A stretch of DNA of 64,000 nucleotides from CAZWDL01 sp964632995 (GCA_964632995.1 CAZWDL010000001.1:1-64000), one strand, 5' to 3'. Positions 1 to 8,859 are shown, counted from the stretch's first letter. The notes: generated by a model not told the origin, from the sequence alone. Program-made: numbers and translations.

Positions 1-44
1 AACAGATGAACCGTAGAAGTAGCCAAAACCGGACTTATGGGTAA

Positions 45-1118
45 TCAACACACCTTCGAGGTTTCGTAAACGTACGCCGCCGCCCGCGTCCCCGCGTACA
101 CCGCCCCATCCATATAGCCGCCAAACACCGGAGAAGTCTCCGTACCTGACAGCAGGAGCCATCCACCCATCAGGGGCTCCTGCATCAGTGGGTGACCGTA
201 ACCGGGATTGACGTTGATAAACTCCACTTCCGGTGTCGAAGTTAGCGGCTCTTCCGGCCACACCTTTTCCACGTACTGCAGGTAATCCCCTGCCCAGTCG
301 CCGAAGAAACGCTGTAGCTGTTTTATCACCGACTGCTCGCGCTGCGCCGGCGTGAGCAGGTGCGCCTTTTGTGACAGAAAACCCATCAGGGAGAAGGCCT
401 TTTCGTCATTGGAGGTATGATCGTGCAGTTCCTGAATCAGGCCGTTCTGGCTCATGGCGAAACCGGCGAAGCCGCGCTCGCGCCACTCCGGACGTTCGTA
501 CTCCACATAAAACTTGATGGACTGGCTCATCCAGATATGGGTGCGGCGCAGCAACTGCCGGAGTTTGGGAGTAAGAGTAGGGGAGAAGCCGATCGTATGC
601 TCCAGCAATTTCGGGGGCAGGGTGGTGATGACAAAAGACGCCTCGAACCGGTCTCCTCCCGCCGTTTGGACCGATATTCCGTCCTTCTTTTCTTCAATCC
701 GCGTGACGCGCCGGCCGGTGTAAATCCGCTCGCGCCCTACCAGGTCGGCCAGACGATGAGTCAGCGCCTCCGAACTCCCCTGGATGCGATAATACGGCTC
801 CTTTTCCTGTGGAATATCAAAATGCTGTACGGGCAGAAAGGACATCACTTCGTAGCAACCCTTGCCTTCTTCGTATTGTTCGAATCGCGGAACACCCACT
901 TCCTCAAGCAGTTGGTTTAAATGAATGTGTTTGTCGCCGAACCAGGTGGCGCCGAGTTCGAAATAACCCTCGCCATTCAGGCTGGGGGCCGAATGCAGAC
1001 GACCACCGATTCGGGGCGCTGCTTCCAGGATCAAAATTTCTTTTCCTCTTTGCCGGAGCCGGTAGGCTGCGGTTAGCCCGGAGAGGCCTGCTCCGATTAT
1101 AATCACTTCCGGTTTCAT
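45..1118 (-). CDS. Flavin-containing amine oxidase family protein
   Basis: 357 aa. The N-terminus has an FAD-binding Rossmann motif (GAGLSGLTAAYRL, about residues 9-21) followed by the EAAPRIGGR segment of the monoamine-oxidase/protoporphyrinogen-oxidase superfamily. The C-terminal FAD contact is visible as SGTETSP...GGYMDGAVYAG (about residues 324-343). It is therefore expected to oxidise an amine or a related substrate using FAD; the substrate cannot be read from the sequence. At 357 aa it is shorter than typical amine oxidases (about 430-500 aa), probably through a reduced substrate domain. There is no signal peptide, so it should be cytoplasmic. It is transcribed divergently from the cupin gene with about 65 bp between starts. 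Confidence 0.85.
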   Translation of the reverse strand: MKPEVIIIGAGLSGLTAAYRLRQRGKEILILEAAPRIGGRLHSAPSLNGEGYFELGATWFGDKHIHLNQLLEEVGVPRFEQYEEGKGCYEVMSFLPVQHFDIPQEKEPYYRIQGSSEALTHRLADLVGRERIYTGRRVTRIEEKKDGISVQTAGGDRFEASFVITTLPPKLLEHTIGFSPTLTPKLRQLLRRTHIWMSQSIKFYVEYERPEWRERGFAGFAMSQNGLIQELHDHTSNDEKAFSLMGFLSQKAHLLTPAQREQSVIKQLQRFFGDWAGDYLQYVEKVWPEEPLTSTPEVEFINVNPGYGHPLMQEPLMGGWLLLSGTETSPVFGGYMDGAVYAGTRAAAYVYETSKVC

Positions 1119-1135
1119 TTACTGGAAATCCTTTT

Positions 1136-1143
1136 TATTTTCG
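1136..1143 (+). promoter_or_regulatory. Possible -7 element for the cupin gene
   Basis: TATTTTCG matches the Bacteroidota -7 consensus TAnnTTTG at 7 of 8 positions and lies about 40 bp before the cupin ATG, in the 65-bp gap between divergent genes. No clear -33 box was found. Confidence 0.35.
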
Positions 1144-1183
1144 ACGCCGGAAAATTTTCTTTTTTTCAAAATAACCATAGAAC

Positions 1184-1507
1184 ATGAATCCTTTCGTTCC
1201 TCTCTCCGGCGTCGAAGAAAAAGAAATCATCAAAGGTTTCTTCGGCAAGATGATCCACACGGATAACATGACCGTCGCCCACTTCCGCGTGCTCGCCGGC
1301 AGTGAATTGCCCGAGCACCATCACGTGCACGAACAGGTCACCAACGTACTCAGCGGCGAGCTGGAAATGACGGTGGGCGGCAAGACGCATGTCTGCAAAG
1401 CGGGAGAGGTCATCGTCATTCCTTCCAACGTCCCCCATTCAGCTCGTGCCCTGACGGATTGCCGCCTGGTGGATGTGTTCCAGCCGGCCCGGGAGGATTA
1501 TCGGTAA
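1184..1507 (+). CDS. Small cupin-domain protein
   Basis: 107 aa, a single conserved cupin barrel. Cupin motif 1 is seen as PEHHHVHEQVTNVLSGE (two His and one Glu metal ligands, about residues 43-59). Motif 2 is GEVIVIPSNVPHSA, with the final metal-binding His. Such one-domain cupins bind a divalent metal and act as small dioxygenases, isomerases or ligand sensors. The sequence does not say which. Its divergent neighbour is an amine oxidase, but a functional link is only a guess. No terminator is obvious in the 91 bp before the end of bshC. Confidence 0.85.
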   Translation: MNPFVPLSGVEEKEIIKGFFGKMIHTDNMTVAHFRVLAGSELPEHHHVHEQVTNVLSGELEMTVGGKTHVCKAGEVIVIPSNVPHSARALTDCRLVDVFQPAREDYR

Positions 1508-1598
1508 TGGGTAACTCAATTACTTCGATTATTCCAACTCTAACTGCTGATAGAGGATCATAGAACGTTCCGTCTACTGAGAATAACATGAGGATTTT

Positions 1599-3191
1599 CT
1601 AATTGTCTCGAATTACCACAAATCCCGGCTCCAGTGGGTGCAGGTTTTCCTTTAGCACCTGGAAGAATTCGTCCCCATAGCGCAGGTAGAAATTCATGAA
1701 GTTCTCGTAGCGTTCCTGCAGGCCGCCTTCGGGGAATAGTTTGTCCTTGAGCGAGCGGATCTGGTTGATGGCGATATCGTGGCGGTTTTTCTCGGCGCGG
1801 ATGAGCTTGCCTTCCAGGGTTTCCATGCTGTTGATCACCTTGGCGTGTTCCGATTTGGTGCTTTTGACCAGTGTTTTATCGATCTCTTTCGCCTTTTCGA
1901 TAATCTGATCGAAGATCTCCTTGAGTTGACGCTTCTCTTCCGACAGGCTCAGTTCGTTTTCGGTGTGTTTTTTGACGTAGCGTTTAACCAGTACCTCCAC
2001 ATCTTCAAAAAGATCTTCGATGGAGAGTTCCAATTTATCCATTCTTTTAGAAGAGCCTTTATCGATCCAGAGGGCGGAATTGCGCCGGACCAGCATGGGG
2101 AAGTTGATGCCGAAGTGTTCGAACTGGGTCTGCCGTTCCAGCCAGTAGGATATTTCGCCGCCGCCACCGATATAGGCCAGGTTGGGCAGGATCAGCTCCT
2201 GGTATAAGGGCCGCATGACCACGTTAGGGCTGAAGCGTTCCGGATGTTGTTCCAGTTCTTCCAGTATTTCCTCTTTAGAGAAGCGGTAATCGGTATCGAT
2301 GACTTCGTAGTATCCGTTTTCTTCCACGATACGGTTGCGCAGCTGATCGCGGAGGTAGAACAGGTTGATCTCGCGGGCGTGCGCCTGCCCCGAAAAGCCG
2401 GCCGCTTCCAGCTGGGCCGTGGTGGTTTCCACGAGCGCTTTGGAAGGTTGTTCGATCAGTTCCTCCCGCATGATGGGGATAAATCGCCTCTTGAGCGGGG
2501 CATTGGTCATGTTGATAATGACCAGCCCGTAGGCCTTAAAAAGTTCGTTCACCAGGTGCATGGTGGCTTCACCATAGTATTCATGAGAGGTATAAGCCTC
2601 GTGGATCATATTGTACACCTTATCGGCCCGGTCGGAGCTGCCGAGAATTTCTCTAAGCTGTTCCAAAGCGGGTTGCAGGCTTTCCGTTTTCATTTTGCCC
2701 ACAGCGCCCGATTCGTCATTTTCCCAGGTGATCTCTTTTCCAAACAGATAGGTATGGTTGACCTCCTCGAAATCGTGGTCTTCGCCGCCGCTGATGAAGA
2801 GGGGAACGAAGCGGTAATCCGGATATTGCCCGCGGAGCGATTCAGCGAGGTTGATGGTAGAAATGATCTTGTAGATGTAATAGAGCGGCCCGGTAAACAA
2901 GCTGGGTTGATGAGCGGTCGTTACGGTGAAGGTATCGGGATGGCGCAGGGCTTCGATGTTATCGAGTACGGCCTGGGTGGTATTCAGCTTCTCATATTGC
3001 TGCTCGAGTACCTCGTGGAGTAGCTCGCGATCCGTATCATCGTCTTTTTTATCGTTGATCACCTTCTTGAAGCTGTCCAGGTCGACCTTGTATTTGTAGA
3101 AAGGTTGTAGCGCCTGATGGCTGGTGGTGTAAGCAATATCTTTTTCGGAAAGTTGAGGAACTTGATCAAAGGGGATGGTACAGATCTCCAT
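1599..3191 (-). CDS. bshC: Putative cysteine ligase BshC (bacillithiol biosynthesis)
   Basis: 530 aa, the usual BshC length. BshC adds cysteine to glucosaminyl-malate in the last step of bacillithiol synthesis. Family signatures include TTAHQPSLFTGPLYYIYK (about residues 93-110), FVPLFISGGEDHDFEEVNH (about 129-147), a glycine-rich GGGGEISYWLERQ segment and MLVRRNSALWID. A long charged helical stretch near residues 390-470 matches the coiled-coil insertion of the family. bshA and bshB are not in this window, as is common because the bsh genes are dispersed in Bacteroidota. The protein should be cytoplasmic and supports low-molecular-weight thiol redox balance. Confidence 0.95.
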   Translation of the reverse strand: MEICTIPFDQVPQLSEKDIAYTTSHQALQPFYKYKVDLDSFKKVINDKKDDDTDRELLHEVLEQQYEKLNTTQAVLDNIEALRHPDTFTVTTAHQPSLFTGPLYYIYKIISTINLAESLRGQYPDYRFVPLFISGGEDHDFEEVNHTYLFGKEITWENDESGAVGKMKTESLQPALEQLREILGSSDRADKVYNMIHEAYTSHEYYGEATMHLVNELFKAYGLVIINMTNAPLKRRFIPIMREELIEQPSKALVETTTAQLEAAGFSGQAHAREINLFYLRDQLRNRIVEENGYYEVIDTDYRFSKEEILEELEQHPERFSPNVVMRPLYQELILPNLAYIGGGGEISYWLERQTQFEHFGINFPMLVRRNSALWIDKGSSKRMDKLELSIEDLFEDVEVLVKRYVKKHTENELSLSEEKRQLKEIFDQIIEKAKEIDKTLVKSTKSEHAKVINSMETLEGKLIRAEKNRHDIAINQIRSLKDKLFPEGGLQERYENFMNFYLRYGDEFFQVLKENLHPLEPGFVVIRDN

Positions 3192-3230
3192 TGGCTGGTT
3201 TTCGCGTTTTAAATTTCGGTTTTGAAATAA

Positions 3231-3238
3231 TATATTTG
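3231..3238 (+). promoter_or_regulatory. -7 element upstream of the structured region
   Basis: TATATTTG is an exact match to TAnnTTTG on the plus strand, about 350 bp before glpK and directly before the GCTCCG/CGGAGC hairpin. It faces away from bshC. No good -33 box was seen. Confidence 0.4.
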
Positions 3239-3491
3239 GAAACGCTCCGAGCGGAGCTAATGTTTCTGTTCGCTCAGGATCAAACTGGAGAACAATCCGG
3301 ATATTAAGCCGTTTTACAGAGTTGTAAAAGCCCGGAAACTGATGATTCTCTATCTGTCCGAAACGCGACGGTCAAAGGTAAGGAATATCATCGTTACGCA
3401 AATAAACACACGTCGAAATGGGTTAAGAATTCAAACCATCTTCGAGTCAGCATATACCGACCTTACTGGTTTGAGAATTTTCTCATACCAA

Positions 3492-3518
3492 TTTGCGTCG
3501 AGTATACTTTTACTTTAG
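3492..3518 (+). promoter_or_regulatory. Candidate proximal glpK promoter
   Basis: A -33-like TTTG at 3492-3495 and a TACTTTAG at 3511-3518 (7 of 8 to TAnnTTTG) with a 15-bp spacer, which is shorter than usual. It would give a leader of roughly 65 nt before glpK. Confidence 0.35.
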
Positions 3519-3589
3519 CTGCACTGAAGCGACCGGCTTTCGCCCAAGACTTCGCTGCATTTTACACCAAACCCTATTTATCTGTCTTT

Positions 3590-5083
3590 ATGCAAAAGTA
3601 CATTTTAGCACTGGACCAGGGGACGACCAGTTCCCGCGCTATTCTTTTCGATCAGGAAGGAGAGATCCTTGCGGTCGAGCAACAGGAGTTTACGCAGATT
3701 TATCCGCGCCCCGGTTGGGTGGAGCACAACCCCAGCGAAATATGGGCTACCCAACTAAAGGTAGCCCGTGATGTACTCACCAAGAACAAGGTGGAGGCCG
3801 GCCAAATTGCAGCTATCGGCATCACCAATCAACGGGAAACGGCTATCGTTTGGGTGAAGGAAACCGGACAACCCATATACAATGCGATCGTCTGGCAGGA
3901 TCGTCGTACAGCCGAAATTTGCGACCAGCTTAAGGAGGCCGGTAAGGAACCTTACGTCCGCGAAAATACAGGGTTGGTCATCGACTCCTACTTTTCCGGG
4001 ACCAAAGTGAGCTGGATCCTGGACCACGTGGAAGGCGCCCGTGAACGGGCCGAACGAGGGGAATTGCTATTTGGAACCGTTGACAGCTGGCTGATCTGGA
4101 AGCTGACCGGCGACGATGTACACATCACGGATTACACCAATGCTTCCCGCACCCTGATGTATAATATTCAGCAGCTCGACTGGGACGATCACCTGCTGGA
4201 GGTGTTGCGGGTTCCACGGGCTATGTTGCCCGAGGTAAAATCTTCCAGCGAAGTATACGGGTATACTAACGAACGTTTTTTTGGTGCCTCGGTTCCCATC
4301 GCCGGTATTGCCGGGGATCAGCAGGCGGCCCTGTTCGGCCAGGCCTGCACGAAGCCGGGAATGGCCAAAAACACCTATGGCACCGGTTGCTTCCTGCTGA
4401 TGAACACCGGATCCGAGCTCATTCATTCCGAAGCAGGATTAGTGACCACGATCGCCTGGGGACTCAACGGCGAGGTGCACTATGCTTTGGAAGGCAGTAT
4501 CTTTATTGCCGGCGCCGCCATTCAGTGGCTGCGCGACGGCCTGAAAGTAATCGATGAAGCACCCGATTCGGAGTACTACGCCATGAAAGTGCCGCATCCC
4601 GACGGCGTTTATGTCGTACCGGCCTTTGCAGGCCTCGGTGCTCCGTACTGGGATATGTACGCCCGCGGAGCTATCTTCGGACTGACGCGGGGTACGACTA
4701 AAGCTCACCTCGTTCGCGCAACTCTGGAATCACTGGCTTACCAGACCAAGGACGTCCTGGACGCCATGCGCAAGGATGCCGAACTAGACCTGGAAGTACT
4801 GCGTGTCGACGGCGGCGCCAGCGCCAACAATCTGCTCATGCAGTTTCAGGCCGATATCCTGGGCGTAAAAGTAGAACGGCCCAAGATCATTGAAACCACT
4901 GCCCTGGGCGCGGCTTACCTCGCCGGGTTGGCTGTAGATTACTGGTCGATGGAAGATATTGAGAAAAAATGGCATCTTGACCGGGCCTTCGAGCCGAAAA
5001 TGGAGAAAGCTGATCAGTCGCGTCTATACCGGGGCTGGCAGAAAGCGGTGAAGCGGACGATGGCCTGGGAGAAGGAGGAATGA
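3590..5083 (+). CDS. glpK: Glycerol kinase
   Basis: 497 aa, the normal GlpK length. It phosphorylates glycerol with ATP to glycerol 3-phosphate in the cytoplasm. The start LALDQGTTSSRAILFD is the FGGY-kinase phosphate-binding loop. GITNQRET, IVWQDRRT, the ATP-site segment AGIAGDQQAALFGQ and NTYGTGCFLLMNTG follow in the expected order. The C-terminal domain has VDGGASANNLLMQFQAD. Only 29 bp separate it from selU, so glpK, selU and selD may share a transcript. The partner glycerol-3-phosphate dehydrogenase gene, glpD, lies at 35.9-37.5 kb on the other strand. No glpF is seen here. Confidence 0.97.
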   Translation: MQKYILALDQGTTSSRAILFDQEGEILAVEQQEFTQIYPRPGWVEHNPSEIWATQLKVARDVLTKNKVEAGQIAAIGITNQRETAIVWVKETGQPIYNAIVWQDRRTAEICDQLKEAGKEPYVRENTGLVIDSYFSGTKVSWILDHVEGARERAERGELLFGTVDSWLIWKLTGDDVHITDYTNASRTLMYNIQQLDWDDHLLEVLRVPRAMLPEVKSSSEVYGYTNERFFGASVPIAGIAGDQQAALFGQACTKPGMAKNTYGTGCFLLMNTGSELIHSEAGLVTTIAWGLNGEVHYALEGSIFIAGAAIQWLRDGLKVIDEAPDSEYYAMKVPHPDGVYVVPAFAGLGAPYWDMYARGAIFGLTRGTTKAHLVRATLESLAYQTKDVLDAMRKDAELDLEVLRVDGGASANNLLMQFQADILGVKVERPKIIETTALGAAYLAGLAVDYWSMEDIEKKWHLDRAFEPKMEKADQSRLYRGWQKAVKRTMAWEKEE

Positions 5084-5112
5084 AAGAAGAAATAAGAAAG
5101 AGGAAATAATAA

Positions 5113-6150
5113 ATGGCAAAGCGAGTAGGCATAGATGAGTTACTGGTGGCGATGGAAGAGCGGCCCTTATTTGATGTTCGTACACCTGCGGAATTTGCGC
5201 AGGGGCATGTACCCGGCGCTTATAACCTGCCATTGTTCAGCAATGAAGAGCGGGCTGTGGTGGGGAGGGCCTACAAGCAGGTAGGGCCGGACGCAGCAAT
5301 GCTGGAGGGGCTGGATTTTGTCGGCCCTAAGATGCGTCATTTCGTTGAAGAGGCCAGGCGCCAGGCGCCGGAAGGGAAAGTGGCTGTGCATTGCTGGCGC
5401 GGCGGCAAGCGTAGTGACAGCCTGAGTTGGCTGCTGGAATTTGCCGGTTTCGACGTTCTCGTCCTGGAAGGAGGGTACAAGGCATTTCGCCGGCACGTAC
5501 TCGAATGGTTTGAGCAGGAAACTTTCAACCTGGTCATTCTCGGCGGATATACCGGTACTGGAAAAACGGAAATTTTGCAGCGTATCCGGGAAATGGGGGA
5601 GCAGGTGATTGACCTGGAGGGGCTGGCCAACCACAAGGGTTCAGCTTTTGGCGCCCTGGGCGAAGCGCCGCAGCCTTCCGTTGAGCACTTCGAAAACTTA
5701 CTCTTTCACGAGTTCTCCAGACAGGATCGCCGGCAGAGAATATGGCTGGAAAACGAAAGCCGGGCCATCGGGCGCGTATATCTGCCGGATGGGCTTTGGC
5801 GTCAGATGCGCCAGGCACCGCTTATTCATATTGAGGCGCCGCAGCAAGTGCGCGTCGAACGCTTGCTGGCCGATTATGCCGGTTACGATAGGGAAGAGCT
5901 GGCGGCTTCTTTTAAAAAAATCAAAAAACGACTGGGCGGGCAGCACCTCAAGGCGGCCCTGGAAGCGCTGGAAAGGGGCGATTATGAAAAGGCGGTGACT
6001 ATCGGTCTGCATTATTATGACAAAACCTATAACTACGGCCTGGAACAAAGACCAGCCGCGAAGGTCAGCCGGCTGGAAGTGGACCGGGACGATCCTGCCC
6101 TCGCCGCCAGGAAGGCGGTGAAACGGTGGCGGGCGCAAGGCACCGGTTAA
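5113..6150 (+). CDS. selU: tRNA 2-selenouridine synthase
   Basis: 345 aa (also called MnmH/YbbB). It converts 2-thiouridine at the wobble position of certain tRNAs into 2-selenouridine, using selenophosphate and a geranylated intermediate. The N-terminal rhodanese domain (about residues 10-130) ends in HCWRGGKRSDS, which carries the catalytic cysteine. The C-terminal half has a Walker A motif GGYTGTGKTE (about 143-152), the family segment DLEGLANHKGSAFG and the motif ENESRAIGRVYLP. Length and order match the family. It lies directly before selD, its selenium donor, and 29 bp after glpK. No selA or selB for selenocysteine is seen in this window. Confidence 0.95.
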   Translation: MAKRVGIDELLVAMEERPLFDVRTPAEFAQGHVPGAYNLPLFSNEERAVVGRAYKQVGPDAAMLEGLDFVGPKMRHFVEEARRQAPEGKVAVHCWRGGKRSDSLSWLLEFAGFDVLVLEGGYKAFRRHVLEWFEQETFNLVILGGYTGTGKTEILQRIREMGEQVIDLEGLANHKGSAFGALGEAPQPSVEHFENLLFHEFSRQDRRQRIWLENESRAIGRVYLPDGLWRQMRQAPLIHIEAPQQVRVERLLADYAGYDREELAASFKKIKKRLGGQHLKAALEALERGDYEKAVTIGLHYYDKTYNYGLEQRPAAKVSRLEVDRDDPALAARKAVKRWRAQGTG

Positions 6151-6223
6151 GGAATGAGCCATGGTTCTCTTTTTCCCATTTACGGCCAATTTTTACCACT
6201 ACACACAATCAAATTAAACAGCG

Positions 6224-7273
6224 ATGGACATAGAACAGCCAACTTATCGATTGACACAGTACAGCCACGGCGCCGGATGCGGATGCAAAATAGCGCCGAA
6301 AGTACTGGATAATATACTGAAACACGGATCGGAGCAGTTTCACTTCCCCAATTTGCTGGTCGGTAATGAGCAACGGGATGATGCGGCCGTGTACGACCTC
6401 GGCGACGGCACCGCCATTGTATCGACCACTGACTTTTTCATGCCCATCGTCGATGATGCCCGGGACTTTGGCCGTATCGCTTCGGTAAATGCCATTAGCG
6501 ATATATACGCCATGGGGGCGACCCCGCTGGTGGCCATTGCGATCCTTGGCTGGCCGATAGACAAGCTGCCGCCGGAAGTAGCCAATGAGGTGATCGAGGG
6601 AAGCCGTTCAGCCTGCGTGGAAGCGGGGATTCCTCTCGCCGGCGGGCACTCCATCGATAGTCCGGAGCCCATCTTCGGGCTGGCAGTCACCGGCCGGGTA
6701 GCGAAAGAACACCTGAAGAAGAACGACGGCGCGGCTGTCGGTAACCACTTGTTTCTCACCAAACCGCTGGGAGTAGGCATACTGACTACGGCTCAGAAAA
6801 AGGAAAAACTACGTGCAGAACACAGCACGATGGCGCGCGACAGCATGGTCGTATTGAATAAAGTAGGAGAGATTTTTGCCAAATTGCCTTTTGTTCAGGC
6901 CATGACGGATGTGACCGGCTTTGGCCTTTTCGGGCATCTGACCGAGATGTGTGCGGCCAGCGGCACGAGCGCCGTAGTAGAATACGATAAAGTGCCTACC
7001 CTCGATCCGGATATTATTGATCATTACCTTTCGGAAAATTGCATTCCGGGCGGCACCCACCGCAACTGGGAGAGTTACGGAGAAGGCATCGCCCCCCTGT
7101 CCGATGAACGTCGCTTTCTGCTTTGCGACCCACAAACCAGTGGCGGGCTGCTCGTCGCTGTAGAAGCGGATTCGGCGGAAGATTTCCGCGCCATCGCCCG
7201 CCAACAGGGGATGGATCTGCAGCCTTTCGGCAAAATGGTCGAACGGGAAGACTACCTGGTGCGGGTGGTCTGA
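6224..7273 (+). CDS. selD: Selenide, water dikinase (selenophosphate synthetase)
   Basis: 349 aa. SelD makes selenophosphate from selenide and ATP. The N-terminal catalytic loop YSHGAGCGCKIAPKVL has Cys at the reactive position followed by the essential Lys. The rest tracks the E. coli protein closely: RDDAAVYDLGDGT, STTDFFMPIVDD, AIAILGWPIDKLP, AGGHSIDSPEPIFGLAVTG, AMTDVTGFGLFGHL and LCDPQTSGGLL. It follows selU by 73 bp and its stop lies only 20 bp from the convergent DUF4097-like gene. Its likely job here is to feed SelU for wobble-uridine selenation. The active site is cysteine and not selenocysteine, so no in-frame UGA is involved. Confidence 0.97.
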   Translation: MDIEQPTYRLTQYSHGAGCGCKIAPKVLDNILKHGSEQFHFPNLLVGNEQRDDAAVYDLGDGTAIVSTTDFFMPIVDDARDFGRIASVNAISDIYAMGATPLVAIAILGWPIDKLPPEVANEVIEGSRSACVEAGIPLAGGHSIDSPEPIFGLAVTGRVAKEHLKKNDGAAVGNHLFLTKPLGVGILTTAQKKEKLRAEHSTMARDSMVVLNKVGEIFAKLPFVQAMTDVTGFGLFGHLTEMCAASGTSAVVEYDKVPTLDPDIIDHYLSENCIPGGTHRNWESYGEGIAPLSDERRFLLCDPQTSGGLLVAVEADSAEDFRAIARQQGMDLQPFGKMVEREDYLVRVV

Positions 7274-7293
7274 TGACCGCCTTGTCATTATCC

Positions 7294-8196
7294 TTATTGT
7301 TTTTGCAATCGCAGTTCACCAAAACGGATGGTAATGGTGATATTGGCCGAATACTCCTGTTCCGGTTTAAAGGTAGCCCGCTTGATGCCGACCCCCTCTT
7401 CAAAAAGCCGGAATTCTAGTTCATTGGGCAGGCGCAGGCCGCTTTCCTGAGCCTGAATGTTGTAGGTAAACAGGCCCAGTTTTGAATTGTATAGCGAGAC
7501 ATCCGAATTTTCAGCATCGATTTTCAGATCGATGAGGTCTTGATCGGCGAATATTTCCAGTATACCGTATTGGGCTGAGATATCGTATTGCCCCTTGATT
7601 TCCCGCAGGATGATATTGGAGCGTCGCGAGTTGATGGTCACGGTGCCGTCAAGGTGAGAGCCTTCCAGATCACCGAAACGGGTGCGCACATCGATGAGGC
7701 CCTGTATATTGTCCAGGCCAAGTTTGGTGAATGCGCTGTTGACCCGCAGACGATTGGCGAGGTTGCTTACGCGGGCTACGCCGTAATGATTTTTAAGGTA
7801 CACGGGGCAATCCTTGGGCAGCCGTATTGTGTAGCGCGTGTCGAACAGGGATTCCGGCTTCCGGGCGCCTTCCGGCACGCTGAGGTAATTGCGGATGTAA
7901 ATCTGGGTTTTGACCCGTTCGCTTTGATATTGCATGGCCTTCAGGTCCGCTTCAGCACGGCGCTGGTCGGGATGTTTGGCGCTCAGCTCTATGATGACTT
8001 GTACTTCGTTGCGGTTCCAAGTCTCTATTACTACTTCGGCTTTTTCCCCTTCGATGTTCACCTCGTACCCATCGCGATAGGAGAAGCTACGCTCCACCTT
8101 TTTGGTAACCATTTGGTAGGTAGTCTGAGCTGTCAGCCCGAAACTAACTAGCAGCGACAGGAAAAGCCATAACAGGGAGGAATGAATGCGCTTCAT
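7294..8196 (-). CDS. DUF4097-like exported putative adhesin
   Basis: 300 aa with a Sec signal peptide (MKRIHSSLLWLFLSLLVSFG, cleavage near residues 22-24 after LTAQ). The mature part is a chain of short beta repeats (VNSAFTKLGLDNIQGLIDV, GTVTINSRRSNIILREI, YDISAQYGILEIF), as in DUF4097/DUF2807 'putative adhesin' beta-helix proteins. These proteins are often encoded with ECF sigma or anti-sigma genes in Bacteroidota, as here: the sigma factor and a membrane protein lie immediately upstream with gaps of 13 and 20 bp. It probably resides in the periplasm or on the cell surface. The role is unknown. Confidence 0.75.
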   Translation of the reverse strand: MKRIHSSLLWLFLSLLVSFGLTAQTTYQMVTKKVERSFSYRDGYEVNIEGEKAEVVIETWNRNEVQVIIELSAKHPDQRRAEADLKAMQYQSERVKTQIYIRNYLSVPEGARKPESLFDTRYTIRLPKDCPVYLKNHYGVARVSNLANRLRVNSAFTKLGLDNIQGLIDVRTRFGDLEGSHLDGTVTINSRRSNIILREIKGQYDISAQYGILEIFADQDLIDLKIDAENSDVSLYNSKLGLFTYNIQAQESGLRLPNELEFRLFEEGVGIKRATFKPEQEYSANITITIRFGELRLQKQ

Positions 8197-8216
8197 CTGT
8201 GGAGTTTCTTTGTGAT

Positions 8217-8846
8217 CTAATTCAGTGCCACCATTCGTTTGAGTACATCGCTGCGTTCCCGTTCAATTTGTCCGATCCGGTTGATCAGGTCGGCATCCCG
8301 GCCGTAACTGTCCATTACGGTCTCGATTTCCGCTTTGGCGGCATTGAGCTCTTCCAGTTCGTGGTTCAGTCGTTGCATTTTGGGATGACTGCGCAGTAAG
8401 GGGTGCTCTACGAATTGCGTTCGTACGGTTTCGAAGGCGGGTTCGTCTTTGTCCCAGTCTCTCACCAGTTGAGTATCCGGCAGCCTTACTTCACGCTTGA
8501 TGATCGTCACCCGGGTGTTGTTGGAATCGGGCAGCAGCAGCCAGGCAAGGCCTGCCAGTAACAACGCAATAGTTGCGGCGGCGGTCAGTGCGGTGCGAGG
8601 GAAGAGCGGACGTATCTTTGCCTCCTGCTTTTCTTCCTCTGATTCAAGTTCCGAAACAATATTCTCCCACACGAGATCAGGAGGGGTGTAGGTAGACAAA
8701 TGAGGCAGGGATTGCCGAAGCCCAGCTTCTCTTTCGGCTTCTTTCAGCTCTTGACTGATGCTTTCCCAGACAGATGCCTCCGGCTCGTGTTCCGGCAGCT
8801 GCCGGAGCGCCCGTTGAAGGGTGCTTCTATTTTTTTCCTCTAGCAT
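8217..8846 (-). CDS. Single-pass membrane protein, candidate anti-sigma factor
   Basis: 209 aa with one transmembrane helix (TALTAAATIALLLAGLAWLLL, about residues 90-110). The cytoplasmic N-terminal part holds two related segments, LPEHEPEASVWESISQEL (about 17-34) and a second one ending DLVWENIVSELESEE (about 57-71), so it looks like a tandem motif. The C-terminal part is helical and coiled-coil-like. It is encoded directly after the ECF sigma gene (13-bp gap), the usual anti-sigma place, but the classic ZAS zinc motif is absent. The anti-sigma role rests on context and topology alone. Confidence 0.6.
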   Translation of the reverse strand: MLEEKNRSTLQRALRQLPEHEPEASVWESISQELKEAEREAGLRQSLPHLSTYTPPDLVWENIVSELESEEEKQEAKIRPLFPRTALTAAATIALLLAGLAWLLLPDSNNTRVTIIKREVRLPDTQLVRDWDKDEPAFETVRTQFVEHPLLRSHPKMQRLNHELEELNAAKAEIETVMDSYGRDADLINRIGQIERERSDVLKRMVALN

Positions 8847-8859
8847 TATTGAATAAATT

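Larger units (their letters stand above)
3192..3589. other. Structured 400-bp intergenic region between bshC and glpK
   Basis: No convincing gene. The region holds three inverted repeats: GCTCCG/CGGAGC (3244-3257, 2-nt loop), TTTTACA/TGTAAAA (3312-3329, 4-nt loop) and an imperfect pair AATTCAAACCA / TGGTTTGAGAATT (3428-3438 with 3467-3479). A plus-strand -7 element at 3231-3238 would start a transcript just before the first hairpin. It could be a long glpK leader or a separate small RNA. A 12-nt match to the antisense of the 16S rRNA 5' end lies near 3278-3289. Confidence 0.45.

Noticed and set aside
6224..7273. Possible selenocysteine in SelD
   Set aside because: The reactive position is a normal Cys codon in GAGCGCK and the frame has no internal UGA.
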